Assembly: GCA_036897485.1 (NCBI GenBank)
Contig: JAYMTF010000487.1
Span: forward strand, 1 to 35,201
Reading direction: 5' to 3'
DNA length: 35,201 bases
Source of the DNA: Pelargonium nanum
Lineage: Eukaryota; Streptophyta; Magnoliopsida; Geraniales; Geraniaceae
The notes beneath the pieces were generated by a model. That model worked only from the letters and a program-made list of their open reading frames with translations. It had not been told where the DNA came from and ran no database searches. Positions 19,625-32,596 of this stretch are shown here, one piece after another (positions within the stretch are counted from its first letter, which is position 1; every line of letters starts with the position of its first letter). The translations under genes and the position numbers were made by a program.

Positions 19625-20528
19625 CTCTCAACCTGTGATTCTCAAATGGATCTGTTCGACGAGTGGTTTGGGGAGAGTAGTGAGCAGAGGATATAAAAGG
19701 GGGAATCTTGGTTACTTTGGTGGGAAGGGACAAAGATGCTGAGTAGGAAAAAAGTGAAGGCTAAAGTATCAAGCAATTCTGATTCACAAAGCACATGCAC
19801 TATTGAGAAACTTCATCTTTTTTGACATGCAAGCTAATGCAATGAAATGTGCATAGGCTTGTTTCAATGTTTACAAAAATGGTGGGTCATAACATGTTAT
19901 CAAAATGATTCTTCCAACTTGGAATTATAAATAATAACAAATAAAAAAAAAAAACACTACAACTTAGGATCTACATATTTTATTTGGTCACACTAGGTAA
20001 ATCAAACAATGTATGAACATAATCGGGTTTGTCATGGAAAACTCATCCACAGATTTTATATGCAAGACTCGCACCTCATGCAGGGCGGTGTCGGGTTAGG
20101 CCTTTTCAGCCCAAACCCAACCCAAAATGAAAGCTATGGACTCCAATTCATCCTAAATGTTTACATATACAAGTCTTAAAATGCATGTTTGTTACCACCA
20201 CAGAGTTCCATGCCAAATGTCAATGCAAGAGAGAGGTGCATAATCAAATGTTGGGAAAATTGATAAGCATAACCCAAATTAATTCAAGTAACCCGAAACA
20301 TGTAAATCACAATAGTTCACTTCATTTCATCAAATCACAACAGCACAATCAGACACACAAAAGCAATAAGCCAACAAAAATAGAAAAAGTAAATAATAAA
20401 TGTTTCTCGTCCCTGTTTCAAAGGCCTAGAAGTGAAACAAAACTATAAAAACTCATTTTTAGATTCAAATCAAAATTACAATAGTCTTTCAACGTTACTG
20501 AATGGTCTCATGGCTCTCCATGCATGGA
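19625..20528. other. Spacer between DUF3339 copy 5 and NTF2
   Basis: This holds the promoter of DUF3339 copy 5 at its left and the 3' UTR of NTF2 at its right. Otherwise it is AT-rich without recognisable features; the open frame at 20185-20448 has no domain signature. Confidence 0.4.
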
Positions 20529-22291
20529 TCATGCATAGTTCAAGCGAAATATGTCATTGAACACGTAGAAGCTCCCTTGTGGTGTCGGCATTAAATGAAA
20601 CATCTACAAAATTAGCAACAAAAAATATTGTTATAACTAATCAAGGTTACGACTCCACAAAGAAAGAAAAACTATGCCCTACGATATTTCCACAGTCGAT
20701 AAATTACTTCTGCACTCACAGTCGATAAATTACCTTCAATATCACATGCCCATTTCTTTGGATATCCAGTCTCTGATTTCAAATTAGCAAAACAAATCTA
20801 ACTAACGCAACATTCTCATCTGAATACACCCCTACATAATCGCATCCCCATTTCTGTGGATATCTACTCCAACTTCAGTTAACAAAACAAATCTAACTAA
20901 TGTACTCAACTACTCCCTTAAACATCAATCAACAAGACACATAATCAATCTATCTACTCAATAAGTCAGTCAAACATTCCCATTTCCTTGGAAATGTAGT
21001 CTCCAATTTCAATTAACAAAACCAATCTAAGTATGTTACTAAACTATTCCCTTGAACACCAATCATCAAGATACATTATCAATCCATCCACTCAATAAAT
21101 CAGCCAAACGACTCAAACCATACAATTACATCAGGTAGGTATGAATAGAAAAGCTATAGTTACCACAGCATCCCAACAACAACAACAACAAACTGAGGAC
21201 TGGATTCACTCTCCTCTTCTTGCCTCAATCTTATGTAAACAATCCTCACATCCCTCCTCTTAAGGGATCTTGTACTTTGTTCTTTCCTTATTGAATAAAG
21301 TATTGCTTGCCGATCAAAAAAAAAACAACAACAACAACAAACCAATATTTCCATTTCAATACACTACCTGACCATTTCTTTGGATATTTAGACTCCAATT
21401 ACAATCTAAAAAACAAATCCAAATTTCTAAACTAGTCACTTAAACACCAATCATACTCGATGACTCAATCAAATCATAAAGCTATATATCGAGAAGATTT
21501 GAATAGAGAAGCTATAGTTGTCACAGACAAAAAACCCCAATATTTAAGTTTCTTTCTATATTTGTTCTCTCATTTCAAATTAACAAATCTAAGTAAATAA
21601 ACTACTCCCTTAAAAGCCAATCAACAAGATACATTATCAATCCATCCACTCAAAAACCAGTCAAACCATACACTCATATCAGCTAGATTAGATCATTTGA
21701 ACACAAAAGCTACATCCATCACATCATATAAACAACAAAACCCCCAATATTTCGATTATTCGACCATGCAGGCAAGGTGTTCGAGGAAATACCTGACTGA
21801 ACTACTCCCTTAAACGCCAATCAACAAACTACATTCTCAACCCATCCACTCAAAAATCAGTCAAACCACACAGTCATATCAGCTAGATTTGATCATTCAA
21901 ACAAAAAACCTACAGCTATCACATCACATAAACAACAAAAAAACCTCAATACTTCCATTATTCGACCATGCACGCAAGGTGTTCGAGGAAATACCTGACT
22001 GAACTTGAGCGCGTGCTGTTCGCCGGAGAGCTGGAGGTTGCCGCTGACGAAGACGAGCATGCCGCCGGCGGGGCCGGAAGGCTGGCAATCGACGGTGGTG
22101 ATGCTGTGCTTGCACTGATCGAACGGGAGGCTTCCGAGCTTGGCGGCGATGTTTTGTGCGCCCTGGATCTTCTGGCCCTCGAAGCTGAGCATCGATCCGT
22201 CCTGGTAGAGGTTTCCGAGAACGGCGCGGTTGGTGTCGAAGGTGGTGTAGTAGTGCTCCACAAAGGCCTTAGCTACTGCGTCTGGATCCAT
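20529..22291 (-). CDS. NTF2: Nuclear transport factor 2 (NTF2)
   Basis: Exon 1 (22291-21995, 99 residues) and exon 2 (20603-20529, 24 residues) join in phase 0 to a 123-residue protein, the normal size of NTF2, which imports Ran-GDP into the nucleus and binds FxFG nucleoporins. Exon 1 opens MDPDAVAKAFVEHYYTTFDT and includes SFEGQKIQG, where Glu38 matches the Ran-contact Glu of animal NTF2. Exon 2 reads MFHLMPTPQGSFYVFNDIFR to NYA, the typical plant C terminus. The GTATTT donor and GTAG acceptor flank a 1391-bp intron. Reading through the donor gives a false end (VFPRTPC). Upstream DNA has TGGGCY motifs typical of housekeeping plant genes. Confidence 0.93.
20908..22006. repeat. Degenerate tandem repeats in NTF2 intron and exon edge
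   Basis: ACTACTCCCTTAAAC-CCAATCA units start at about 20908, 21044, 21430, 21601 and 21803. The two right-hand units are the most alike (spacing about 202 bp), and the segment CGACCATGCA to ATACCTGACTGAAC occurs at 21761-21806 and again at 21963-22008. The second copy spans the exon 1 donor site, so the end of exon 1 and its splice donor are duplicated inside the intron. Confidence 0.7.
21194..21342 (+). mobile_element. 5'-truncated LINE-like insertion with target duplication
   Basis: A segment of about 130 bp ends TTATTGAATAAAGTATTGCT then TGCCGATC and a poly-A run (21316-21325). It is flanked by an identical 19-base (AAC)5AAAC sequence at 21175-21193 and 21324-21342. The poly-A end, target duplication and absence of pol III boxes fit a truncated non-LTR retroelement. 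The flanks are low-complexity, which weakens the duplication evidence. Confidence 0.6.
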
Positions 22292-22437
22292 TTCTTCTTC
22301 TTCTTCTTCGCTGTGTCTCTGCGAGAGCTTCGATTTCTGGGGGTTTTGGGAGGGTTAGGGTTTTTATATAGCCGCCGCGATTTTATTTTATTTTATGGTT
22401 TATTTTTTTTTATTTACGTATTTATTTTGAAGTTCAA

Positions 22438-22510
22438 TGGGCTGGGCTTGGTTGGGTTGGGCTGGGTTTGGGTTTGGTTTAACATATGGGCCCAACAATT
22501 GGATGGGCTT
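22438..22510. promoter_or_regulatory. TGGGCY cluster upstream of NTF2
   Basis: At least four TGGGCT and one TGGGCC (22487-22492) lie 150-220 bp before the NTF2 start codon. Such site II clusters are common in promoters of broadly expressed plant genes. Confidence 0.45.
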
Positions 22511-25500
22511 GGGTTTGAATTAACAATGGGTCAACGGTAACTTTTTAACTGTTTGGTAGTTATTAAGTTATAGATGACAGTTCGGATTTCAGACTAACAA
22601 AGTTTTGCATAGAAAAACAAACATATTTACGTAGGTTTGTTTCATCTGTCTTGTGATTTTTTAAGGGGGCATATTGGTAAGATTCTTAAGTTGGGTTTCG
22701 GGTTTCGCGAAATTGGATCCGTGTTGCCGGATATGTACTAAAGTAAGGCTATGAAATGGGGTCATGATATATGACACGAGGTAAATTTAACAATTTGGGC
22801 GAAAATGACGTGATGATTGCGTCACTTAAATATACGATTTTTTTTCTAGATTAATACATTCAATAAAATTAGATAATTTATCAGTGTAAACCACTGGTTT
22901 AATCTAGCTCTCTCACCGTATCCCATAGGTATGTTTAGCCTTAAAACTAGCTAACAAATTCAATCAAACTAGCTAATTTAAGTGTCACGCGATTATCAAG
23001 TCAACAAAAATTTTACTAAATATTTACAACAATTAATTTAACCGTACTGGTGCATGGCGGACCAATTCAAAACAAAAATAACTTAGTCCGAAGATGAAAT
23101 AAAACAATACGGACGATATAGAAACTAATAGCATAGCATTATTTTGTTGACGTGTCAATGTATTTACAACAAATAATATTCTTTTGATAGATATATGCAA
23201 ACAAAAAGCAACATGGTTCAAGCCTATCCATAACCACTATGATATATCAACAATGCTACTATTAGATTAATCAAAAAATTAAGATACATATGGATTAGAA
23301 CAAAAATAAAATTAGAAAGAGCCAAAATTATGAATAGTTATGTGATTGTGATGCAATTCATGCAAATTGCAATGCTTTTCTAGTATTTTACGTTATTGCT
23401 AATAATATAATAGGTGACCAATTAGATTTTGATTTTGATTTTTCAAAATCTATATTAGCTATCAACTATTGTTGAGATTTGGATTTTGACCAATCACTTG
23501 TGAATATTTCCAATAATACTTATTTGTGGATTGTGGATCATTATTTAACATATTTAATCTATATACATTGAAGTGTCAATATTTTATACAAGTTTGACTA
23601 TATTTTTTTCAAAATATCAATATCATTGTAACCAACATTAGTAACTTATTAATACTTTCAAAAAAGAAAATGTATAAATATTTGATATTTGCATGGGTAG
23701 AGAAAAGTAGTAGTGTGGATCAAATTAGTCATAATGAAGCGTGGTTTATAAATGACTTTTCAGAACGAGTTGATATTTGTTCAGTACACTAGATTAAATA
23801 TGCGATCAAAACCTTCATTTTTGGTCCATGAGATACATAGTTAATCCATTTTGAACCCTTAAATTCGATCTTATGTGCTTGTGAAAATTTGAATTTTTTT
23901 TAATTATATATAGTTGCCAATTAGGCTAAAATATTTGAATTTTTTTACTATCATGTTGAGTGTTTATTAGTGATACAAAAATATCTAAAAAAGGGATAAC
24001 CAATGGATATGCCATTCTCATGTATTTTTAATTTAGCAACCCAAATCATAAAAAGATTTTGCACCAATAATTAGTATTATTTAATTAATTAACATAGTTT
24101 TTTTTATTGGGTAGCAAATAGTAGGTTAGAAAATGAGAATAGTTTCAACATATATATACATATAATAAACTTTAAGAAAATAACCAAAAACTCAATCTAC
24201 TTGCACATGAAAGTGGTCATATATTTGGTTATATTGTTTCATTTTCAGTGACACAATGATCATAGTGTATGAAATTAAAATAAATAAAAACAGTCTTTAA
24301 TTTTCTATTTGGTTGGTCCACAACCCTACCCACTTGACTTTAAATGATGCCTCTACATTTCAATATTCATTTTAAAGTCTCATTTTTAAATAATTATTAA
24401 AAAAAGTCTCATATTAATTATTAAATATTGTATATATGTGACAAATATTTCTCATCATACAAATGCTATAGATTTTCTCCACTTCACATATATAGTAGAC
24501 AAAAAATTAACATTATCCTTAATTATTGTACCATTTTGTACTTGATCAACTATCTTTCTTTATTTTGTATTTAATTTTTTTTCCACAAACACTTGTGCAA
24601 TTTCCCTTGTTATAATAGTACTAAAAAATGCAATTAAAATAATATTATATATAATAAAATGCTTGGTCAAATGTTATTTTTACTTAAATTAAAGATAAAA
24701 AACGATAATTAGTGTGGTATATACAATTTTGTAAGAGACGCTAATAGACTTATTACGATAAGTTGTGACGATATTATGATCCATGGTCCGAATTTTCATG
24801 TTTACTTATTGTTATTTAAATAAATATTGCAAATAGATTTTGAAATTTGTGTGCCCCTAAAAGTGAGACAAAACAAATTGAGTGATTGTGTGTATCAACC
24901 CAGTTTTGGAAAAAAAGAATCAAAACCAAAAATTTATCTATATAAGAAACTGATTAATTTGCAAATTGCACATAAAGTCACAAATCATATAATCCAAATT
25001 GCTTGCCCACAACAACTATCTTTTCGTTTTGGATGACAATTTAATACGTGGCATTTCTGAGGATATATACGACCTTCTGTTCATCAAAAAGCCATATTTG
25101 ATTTTTATTTTATTTATTTTTAAATATTATTTATTTATTTATTAAAAATATTTTAAATATTTTTAAAAAATAAATAAAACATGACACCTTATGGATTTTA
25201 TCCATGTTAATTTTAAAGAATTTATAAAGGCTAAGTGAATAATCACATTATCACACGAAATACGAATAAGACACAAATAAAATGAATCAATAAGAAGGAA
25301 ATGAGGTTAAGTATTGGACACGCCCACAAAAGCTTACCACGACTGTGAGTCTGGTCAGACGTCTTTACGGTCACGACCAGAGCCGCAAAGCCCACCCTCG
25401 TGGACACCGTATGACTACTCAAGCCAGCACAAATTTGGCCAAGTCTCGACCCTTAACATTTTGTTTGATGTCTAGATTGAGACTTTTATCACTATAAGTA

Positions 25501-28500
25501 CTCATTTGGTGCAATGTTCAATAACGTTATAGTACATCTACATGCTGAAATTTTGGTAGAAATGTTGTTTATGCAACAAAGGTGAATTATAGTGGTAAGC
25601 ATTGGCTGAGATGACAACTTGGATCCAAAATCAAAATTCAACCTAAAAATTTGTGAAATCATGGCCCATAAAATGAACCCGAACTTGGGCCGAAATTGAG
25701 TTTAGAGTTTCTAAAGAACTTGCGGGTTGGGTTGGACAACTTCACACATTTTCTCAGTAAAATTTGAATCAGGCACAAAACTCAAATGAACTCTACTCAT
25801 TTTGGATTTGTATGAGTCTACCAATTCCTACCAACAATTGATTTGTCACCTCTAAGCATCCTAATTCAATAATTATATAACAAATTTTGATTTTATTTTT
25901 GAAAAAATCAACTGGACATATTATATAACTTTTTTCAAACTAGAAAATCAATGTATTTTATAAGATTGGGAAGCAAAAAAATAACAAAAGAAATACATTA
26001 TTTATAAGGAAGCAACAAAAATAAAGACAGCCACTTTTTGGTTGTCATTTATGTGCAAGCTGTTGTTGGACAGATTCTTTATTTATTTATTTATTTTTAT
26101 TATTATTCAAATGACAAAGACAAGAGTATTTTTATAGAGCATGTGTTTAATTTTACATTTATACATAAAACGACATTTAAATTCACGGGTCCACCACAAC
26201 ATGCACACCGTTTTATTCTATTTTTATTTTTAAATTATTTTCATCATTTTTCATCATTGTGTTGTGAACGTGGTGGACGAGCAAGGAGCAACAAGTGAAT
26301 TTCTATTTATTTATTTATTTATTTTTTATTTTTCAGGTTGAGAAAAAATTATATTTTCTCATAAAATAAACGTTTTTATCTATTTATTTTAGTGGCTTTT
26401 TTCTTCAAAATGACACAAATGCCCATCACAGACTCAAATATTCACTGAAAATTTCATGTATAAAATAAATAAAAATGACATGTTATTGAAAACAATCAAT
26501 TATATATTAAATTGAGGGTCGGTTATCTTTTTAATTTTATTAACTCATTGCAATTTATTAGATTTGAGGGAAGGTACAAGAGTCAACCCATTGCAATATC
26601 TTAGTTTGAGAGTTCACCCTCTTTAGCTGCAAGGATTAACCTAACGTCGGTAATTACTTAGAAGTGACAATTCAAATTTGAAGTCAGTTGTTGATTTAAA
26701 AACTAACAAAATCTATGATATGTGGTCATGCTCGCAAGTTTGGTTTAATTTGCAAGTTCTGTAAACTCATGATGAGCTGGCAAATCAAGTTTGACATGGT
26801 CGAACTTTTTTAGTACGAGATTAAAAGGCCTAACTCGAGTCTAAACTAATAGGAGTGCGGGATGTCAATTTTAAGCCGGTTTTTCACTTTTCCACCTAAA
26901 TTATATATGAATCGGGTTTCAAGTGCCTGTGTTCGATTTTATTTCGTCAGTTGTATGAGCTCATGTAATACTAAGCTTGTCGATCTCACTACGACATCAC
27001 TGAAAACGATGCATGCAAGCGTGGGTCCGTGCTAGTAAATTTTTAGAGTTTATAGTGATGGATATAATTCACGAGAGGTCAACATGCAGTGAATATTTGA
27101 CAAATTGATGCATAATATAATAATTTAAAAATCATGATATATAAAACAAAAACATGTGAAAAAAAGTTCATATTTCGAACTTTAGTTGAAAATAAAAATG
27201 AATAAAATATCCGAACATTTTTAAAATTAATCAGATATTCAAAACGTCATTCACATGACTTTAAAGTACACAAGTACATACTCCACACAAAGCAATATTT
27301 GGTCGTATTGATCATCGACACGTTTCACTTTAGATGCGAATTCCAACACAGTTCATAAACCATATTGCGTGAGCTCAAATGTGTTTGATCTCTTTCCGTC
27401 ACGCGTCACATTTATGAGTCTATGTTATTACTTTTTAAATATCAATAATTAATTCTTTCCATTATTATTTTATTGTCAAGTTACAGTACTAGTAACTTGT
27501 GTTGATGATCACTCGTGACTTATTTTCTCCAAAATCAATAATACTTCTATCTAAATTTACCATTTCACCCCTTTAGGATAATTAAAGATATACAATTAAA
27601 TATAATTTTATCTTTTGCTTAATAAAATATACAATTTTTTTCTTCAAAAGAGAGCAATATCATCCAAGCAATATGGGACATGTGAATAAAATAATTTAAA
27701 GGTTCAATATGTTCCATAAAATAAGGGGAAAGAAAAAAGTTTAGTGCTAAATTTGTTCTAAAAGGAGAAAATAAATAAACTAAAAAGACTATAAGAGAAA
27801 GTATCAACTGAATTATTAATTGTAATAAAAAATAAAAAAATGAAATACAAGTTGTTGTGGGTTCAAATCTTATTCGTCAAGTGGAAAAAAGGCATGAAAA
27901 AATTCGAGAGATGTTGGTCGGTTGAACTTTTATTTTAAATAATTTGAAAAAATGATGTATTAATTGGTCAACTCATGCAAGACAATAAAATAATAATGAC
28001 TCTACATATGAAAATAAGGTTTTCTCGCATAATTTTTTTAATTTTTATAATTGTGGTGAAAATAATAATATAGTATAAGCCAAACTTGATTAACTAAATA
28101 CCTAATAAAAATTAAAGTGCATCATGACGCAGGTAAAAAAAAGTCCAAAAATGACGTCTCAATAATGAAAGAAAATTGTGTTAGTGCATTCGAAATGAGT
28201 TCGCAATTAATTTTATTTGTTTGACTGCATTTACGTTGTCGTAGGCAGTCGAAATTTTTTTTCTTATATGAAGATTTTTCTATCTTATGACGTATTAATA
28301 TTTGAGAACTCTTAGAGTTTTGATAGATAATTTTATTTCCTACTAGAATTGAGGTTTTGCTAATAAATATATTTACCATTAGTTCATTATTTATGAGTTC
28401 AAATTTTTACTTATGGAATAATACATAAAAAACACATTCATAATCATACATGAAACAAATGTTTCCATTGTTTTTTATGTAAAAAATAATTACATAACAC

Positions 28501-28620
28501 AAATAAAAACATATAAATTAAAGGGGCAAAAAAGGAATTCTATCCACAACAAATATACCTACCAAAGGCCAAGGACACAACAGTGGCAAATATGCAAATA
28601 CTTGAAAAACAAGGCCTTCT
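22511..28620. other. Long AT-rich intergenic region
   Basis: I see no gene with recognisable domains in these six kilobases. A short GC-rich island with inverted CTGGTC/GACCAG motifs occurs at about 25315-25440, and a dispersed GGGTTGGGTTGG-type repeat at about 25605-25850. The open frames are short, low-complexity and domain-free. Confidence 0.55.
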
Positions 28621-28887
28621 TTGCAAATTACAAAAACAATTTTTTACTTAAAATTTCACAATCAATCACTATCTTCTTCTTCTCCTTCCTCTGTCCATTT
28701 GCTTATAATTGAACATCACTTCTCTTCTTCCAGGTCAAGCCCAAGAGTCCAAGACCAATTTCTCCACAAATTCGTCGAAAATATCCCGTTTTCTCTCCAA
28801 CCCATTTCACCTCCAAACGATTCGAACCAGACCCAGAAAAAAAAATTCGATTCAGTCTCGCAATTTCGCTCTCCAATCGGTGCCGAG

Positions 28888-31800
28888 ATGGGTCGGTTTC
28901 AGGAGAGCTTCGGGGCGTTCCTGAACAACAGATGGCTCGTGTTCGTGGCCGCAATGTGGATACAATCGTGCGCCGGAATCGGGTACTTGTTCGGAAGCAT
29001 ATCGCCGGTGATCAAGAGCAATTTGAACTACAATCAGAAGCAGATTGCGAGGCTGGGTGTGGCTAAGGACCTCGGTGACAGTGTCGGGTTCTTGGCCGGG
29101 AGCTTGGTGGAGGTCTTGCCTCTCTGGGGTGCTCTGCTCGTCGGAGCTATGCAGAATTTTATTGGGTATGGATTGGTTTGGCTCGTCATTACCGGCCGAG
29201 CTCCGGTTTTGCCTTTGTGGGTGGTGAGTAACTACCGATCCAATTTCAAAACAAACTCTATTTTTTTTAAATTCGTGTTGATTTGTGAAGCAAACTTGAA
29301 TTTCTCTTCAGATGAGTATTGATTTGATTGATTTTGCGTGGCATGTGTTTCCGATTTCTCTGTTGTAACTCGATTTTTTTTTCTGTCATTATCTTCGTAT
29401 TTTTATGAAAAATTGTGGTTGTTGGTAATGGGTTGTTTAATTTCTATTTTTGGTTCTCTGAGTCTCGTGATTTCAGAGCTTATTTTCTATTTTATTTTCT
29501 CTGTTAATACTATTGGATAATGTTTGAATGATATCAATCTGGGGTTCTTCATGTTTAATATGAAATTTGAAGATTTTTTTCTTCAAATGTTATTATTAGT
29601 TACTAATTCTTGTGCTTATTGTTCTGTTAAGTAAAAATTGTGGTATCATTTATTGGTTAATGGGTTGTTTAGTTTCTATTTTTGGTTCTTTGAGAGTTTG
29701 AGTCTCCCATGATTTTGGGAGTAGATTTTCAATTATATTGTCTGTGTCAATATTATTGGATAATGTTTATGATTATCTTTAACATTTTCTTAATGATGTG
29801 AATTTGGAATTCTTCATCATTATTTTTTTCATTTTATAGAAAAATGTTTAGAACTATGAATTTTTAGTGATTTTCTCCTCCCAGATGTTTAGTGATTTTC
29901 TCCTCTCAGAAAAAAGTAATTTGGCTTCTTTTGCAGATCTGCTAAATTTGGTAATTTTGAGTTTCTCTGCATTTTGTGTGATTACCATGAAATAAAATTG
30001 AGATTCAAGATGATGTCACTGAAATATCATCTGCTTCTATCATTCACAGTTCGTTGATAGAAATACATTTCTGGTATGCTAGTGGAACAGTACACTTAAC
30101 TTGTTCGTCTATTAGTCATATACTTCGAGAATTTTGTGTTTTTTGTAAGTATAGGTCTCGAGTTCTGAAATGTGTACGTAGTGCATAAATCATATTTATG
30201 GAAAGTGGTTTTCATGCACATGTGTGCTAATATTACCGAGCTAGGATACATAAGTTTCAAAGATAAGCAGCAATTCAGGACATCTGTTTGGTTGATATAT
30301 TGCTTCCGAATCATAGAATATTGGAATCTATAAATGTGTCTAGTTATACTTTACTGTGACTCTCAAATTGATTTTTCATTGTTACTATTTGTATGCTTCA
30401 GATTGCATTTAAGCACTTCTATTCTTCTTCGTTCGAGGATATATAATTAGTCTTGGTTAAAAATGGATATCGGTGTGCAGATGTGCGTTCTTATATTTGT
30501 GGGGACAAATGGCGAGACCTACTTCAACACAGTTGCTCTTGTTTCTTGTGTGCAAAACTTCCCAAAAAGCCGAGGTCCTGTGGTCGGGATATTGAAGGGC
30601 TTTGCTGGATTGGGTGGTGCAATCATGACTCAGATATACGCTATGATCCATTCCCCGGATCACGCCTCTCTTATCTTCATGGTAGCTGTTGGGCCAGCGA
30701 TGGTAGTTATTGCACTAATGTTCATCGTTAGGCCTGTTAAAGGTCACAGGCAAGTCCGACCAACTGATGATTTGAGTTTCTCGTTTATCTATAGCGTCTG
30801 CCTCCTATTAGCTGCTTATTTGATGGGCGTCATGCTCGTTGAAGATCTCGTTGAATTGAACCACACCGTGATCACCACTTTTACTGTGATCTTGTTCGTC
30901 CTCATCTTGATTCCTGTTGTGATTCCCGTGTCATTGAGCTTTTACGTTGATCCAAGGTCAAGATCCTCAGCTGAAGAGGCTCTTCTTCCAACGCAAGACA
31001 AACAAGAAGCCGGGAAGTCTGATCACGATGCACACGAGGTCATTTTCAGTGAAGTGGAAGACGAGAAGCCTAAGGATGTTGACTTGCTTCCGGCATCAGA
31101 GAGGCAAAAAAGAATCGCCCAATTGCAATCAAAACTATTCCAAGCAGCCGCAGAAGGAGCGGTTAGGGTTAAAAGGAGAAGGGGTCCGCATAGAGGGGAG
31201 GATTTCACGCTGATGCAGGCGTTAATCAAAGCCGATTTTTGGCTCATCTTTTTCTCGCTTCTGCTTGGTTCTGGTTCCGGTCTGACAGTTATTGATAATC
31301 TTGGTCAGATGAGCCAATCTCTTGGATATGATAATGCACATATATTTGTATCTTTGATCAGCATTTGGAACTTTCTTGGACGAATTGGTGGAGGTTACTT
31401 CTCCGAGATTATAGTAAGGTACATGCCGTTCTCTTTTTCTCGTTGATGTTGATTACTTTTAGACTGTAAAATCAAAATTTGGCCTTCAGCCATTAGTTTA
31501 AACTTTTAGTCGAGTTGGTCCTCTAACATGTTATTAAAGGTCACAAGTACAAGTTCTATCGCCACCCTGAATTTAGAGCTGGCTATTCGAGATGACATGT
31601 CGTGTTGGGCCTACACGAACAAGACACATAATAATTGTGCTCAAATATCGAATACAAACTTGACATTAACCTAGGGTACGATTTAAAAGTATAAATGATG
31701 TTTTAATATCAACTGTGTTAGCGTGTCTTGCGTGTTTCATAAGTCTAACATGAACATGACATGATTATTATACGTGCTGGATTATTCATCACGACCAGTT

Positions 31801-32596
31801 CACAATTATAAATATGTTGAGCCCAAACATGCTTATATTGCGTTGGGTCACACGTCGTGTCCCAAATTGCCGCCTCTAACCTTGATTATTAAAAAAATTG
31901 TTAAAAATCCAGCACAAGGCAAGAAGACCTGTACATGGAACACGTGCAAAGCGACAATGGACTTGCACGGGGTCTGTTAGACTAGAAAATTAAAGTTGGG
32001 CCTTCAACTATTGGCATAACCTTTTAGTTGAGTTGGTCCTCTTACAATTACTTTGATCTTGACTCACTCTTCTGACCTGTTATTCTTGTACTAGGGATTA
32101 CGCCTACCCAAGGTCGGTGGCGATGGCTGTTGCTCAACTTATTATGGCTGTTGGTCATGTCTTCATAGCTATGGGTTGGCCCGGGGCAATGTACATTGGT
32201 ACTCTTATGATTGGCCTCGGCTACGGGGCTCATTGGGCAATTGTGCCCGCTGCCGCCTCTGAATTGTTTGGCCTAAAAAAGTTCGGGGCCTTGTATAATT
32301 TCCTCACTCTTGCAAACCCGGCTGGTTCACTAGTCTTCTCTGGTCTAATCGCTAGTAGTATATATGATTATGAAGCAGAGAAGCAAGCTCATAACGGCCA
32401 TCACCTGAAGTCGGGGTCATTTTTATCGGCTGTCTTTGCTTTGGACGAACCTCTAAAGTGTGAAGGTTCAATATGCTTCTTCCTCACCTCCATGATAATG
32501 GCCGGGTTGTGTCTTGTAGCTGTTGCCTTGAGCATGATTCTTGTTTACCGAACAAAGGTTGTCTATAGGAACCTCTACGGGAAATCCCGAACTTGA
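28888..32596 (+). CDS. Nodulin-like major facilitator transporter
   Basis: Exons 28888-29223, 30481-31418 and 32095-32596 join in frame (GT-AG throughout) to 591 residues. The N-terminal half carries the plant Nodulin-like MFS signature: NNRWLVFVAAMWIQSCAGIG, then TNGETYFNT, then FPKSRGPVVGILKGFAGLGG. A charged cytosolic loop (about residues 268-360) follows, including a Lys/Arg-rich stretch (VKRRRGPHRG). The C-terminal half has GLTVIDNLGQMSQSLGY, FLGRIGGGYFSEIIVRDYAY and a final NLYGKSRT. About 12 hydrophobic segments are expected. The substrate is unknown. ATG 28888 is chosen because the family begins at the MGRFQ-type sequence; the frame is open 89 codons further upstream. From memory it resembles Arabidopsis At3g01930 and At5g14120. 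Confidence 0.9.
31459..32047. repeat. Direct repeats flanking an insert in MFS intron 2
   Basis: Copies of about 70 bp at 31459-31528 and 31978-32047 share TTAGACT-AAAAT, GGCCTTCA-C-ATT, CTTTTAGT-GAGTTGGTCCTC. The 450 bp between them contain GTGTCGTG/CACACGTCGTG-type dispersed repeat DNA like that at 15190. This suggests nested insertion or a duplicated flank; the element class is unknown. Confidence 0.5.

Noticed and set aside
19692-19699. TATAAAAG on the plus strand followed by a 29-codon frame
   Set aside because: It probably belongs to the core promoter of the minus-strand DUF3339 gene; the short frame has no support.
19287-19733. 148-residue minus-strand open frame spanning DUF3339 copy 5
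   Set aside because: It is a frame-shifted shadow; the 69-residue DUF3339 frame matches the family end to end.
21160-21354. 64-residue minus-strand open frame with poly-Cys start
   Set aside because: It is produced by (GTT)n and poly-T of the retroelement insertion and its flanks.
21968-22540. 190-residue plus-strand open frame
   Set aside because: It is antisense to GC-rich NTF2 exon 1 and runs into low-complexity promoter sequence; no domain is seen.
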